Assembly (NCBI GenBank): GCA_003532515.1
Contig: DOEX01000214.1
Span: 1 to 7,133, forward strand
Length of the DNA: 7,133 bases
Direction: 5' to 3'
DNA from: Anaerolineaceae bacterium
GTDB lineage: Bacteria > Chloroflexota > Anaerolineae > Anaerolineales > Anaerolineaceae
Position numbers and translations under genes: made by a program. Shown here one piece after another: positions 6,724 to 7,133 of this stretch. The notes under the pieces were generated by a model. It saw only the letters and a list, made by a program, of their open reading frames with translations, was not told where the DNA came from and searched no databases. Within the stretch, counting starts at the first letter, position 1; each line of letters opens with the position of its first letter.

Positions 6724-7133
6724 TTGAATCCGAAAATACAATCCGGTGATGGCTGCAATCAGACAGAATTGCTTGGTTTTGTTAATGGCCAAAATCTGGC
6801 ATATGAACATCTGGATTGGTTCCCCAATAAAACCCGCCTTGCAGAGCAGTCTACTTTCTGCCTTCACTCTCCAGACCAGCTGGAAGCGATTCTTTCTGTG
6901 GCACCCGAAACCCAGGATTTTGCATGGTTGCGTTTCTTTTTTAGCCGTCGGGATGGCAAGCACGGATCAAATTTTGACTTATTGTTTCAACATTCTCTGA
7001 TCTGGTTGAAAGGGCAGGAGGTTCCCCACCTTTTCAGCCTGGCGACAAGCGAATGGTTTGAAAATTTGTTGGTTGAAAGCGGTTTTCAGGTTCAAAACAA
7101 GATAATTTCGCTGGTAACGAGCCAGATTTCGGG
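6724..7133 (+). CDS. Partial gene, 3' truncated; possible GNAT-like acetyltransferase
   Basis: This frame has no stop from 6706 to the window edge (more than 420 bp) and encodes at least 136 residues from a TTG start at 6724. AGGTGA lies 4 nt upstream, and the amidohydrolase stop is only 4 bp before the start. Frame 1 is closed by TAG at 6703, so TTG 6724 is the first usable start. The product is soluble, with no signal peptide. Its later part (about residues 66-125) contains DFAWLRFFFS, a helix HSLIWLKGQEVPHLFSLA and then EWFENLLVESGFQ. That order resembles the second half of GNAT N-acetyltransferases, where a W...L...GF segment is common. I see no clear acetyl-CoA P-loop (Q/RxxGxG/A), so the family call is tentative. 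It may equally be an uncharacterised conserved protein. It appears to be the fifth gene of the kinase-parAB-amidohydrolase operon. Confidence 0.6.
   Translation, partial: MNPKIQSGDGCNQTELLGFVNGQNLAYEHLDWFPNKTRLAEQSTFCLHSPDQLEAILSVAPETQDFAWLRFFFSRRDGKHGSNFDLLFQHSLIWLKGQEVPHLFSLATSEWFENLLVESGFQVQNKIISLVTSQIS

Noticed and set aside
6709..7000. Alternative frames at the right end: 6746-7000 (+) and 6709-6963 (-)
   Set aside because: Both are short and lack ribosome-binding sites. The frame starting at TTG 6724 stays open to the edge, has AGGTGA upstream and fits the operon spacing.

Overview
This window looks like a stretch of core chromosome from a bacterium with mid-range GC content. The phylum Chloroflexota (class Anaerolineae or a relative) is my best guess. 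That guess rests on the style of the proteins: a long ParB-like/universal-stress fusion, and a parAB pair carried with a PfkB kinase and a YtcJ-type amidohydrolase. It is an inference, not something the sequence proves. I see no mobile element, CRISPR array, tRNA, rRNA or phage gene.

Layout. (1) Positions 3-734 (+) hold the C-terminal 243 residues of an RsbU/SpoIIE-type PP2C serine phosphatase, whose N-terminal part lies outside the window. (2) Positions 737-2437 (-) run tail to tail with it, only 2 bp away. They encode a 566-residue fusion of a ParB/sulfiredoxin-like domain, an unrecognised helical segment and two universal stress (Usp) domains. (3) Positions 2438-2617 are a 180-bp divergent control region. 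It has a plausible promoter on each strand and a 9-bp inverted repeat that overlaps the leftward -35 element. (4) From 2618 to the right edge all genes point rightward and are tightly packed: a PfkB-family sugar/nucleoside kinase, ParA, ParB, a YtcJ-like metal-dependent amidohydrolase, and the start of a further gene. That last gene begins at a TTG codon at 6724 and runs off the right edge. Gaps are 9, 3, -8 and 4 bp, so this reads as one transcription unit with translational coupling.

How the genes relate. ParA (a deviant Walker ATPase) and ParB (a CTP-dependent parS-binding clamp) form the chromosome segregation pair. In many bacteria parAB sits beside rsmG/mnmG near the origin; here it lies between two genes that look metabolic. 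The phosphatase and the Usp fusion are both stress or signalling proteins, but they converge and need not be co-regulated. The least ordinary object is the ParB-like/Usp/Usp fusion. Its DGNHR motif aligns well with the GERR motif of the true ParB encoded 2 kb away, so the same fold appears in two very different architectures in this window.
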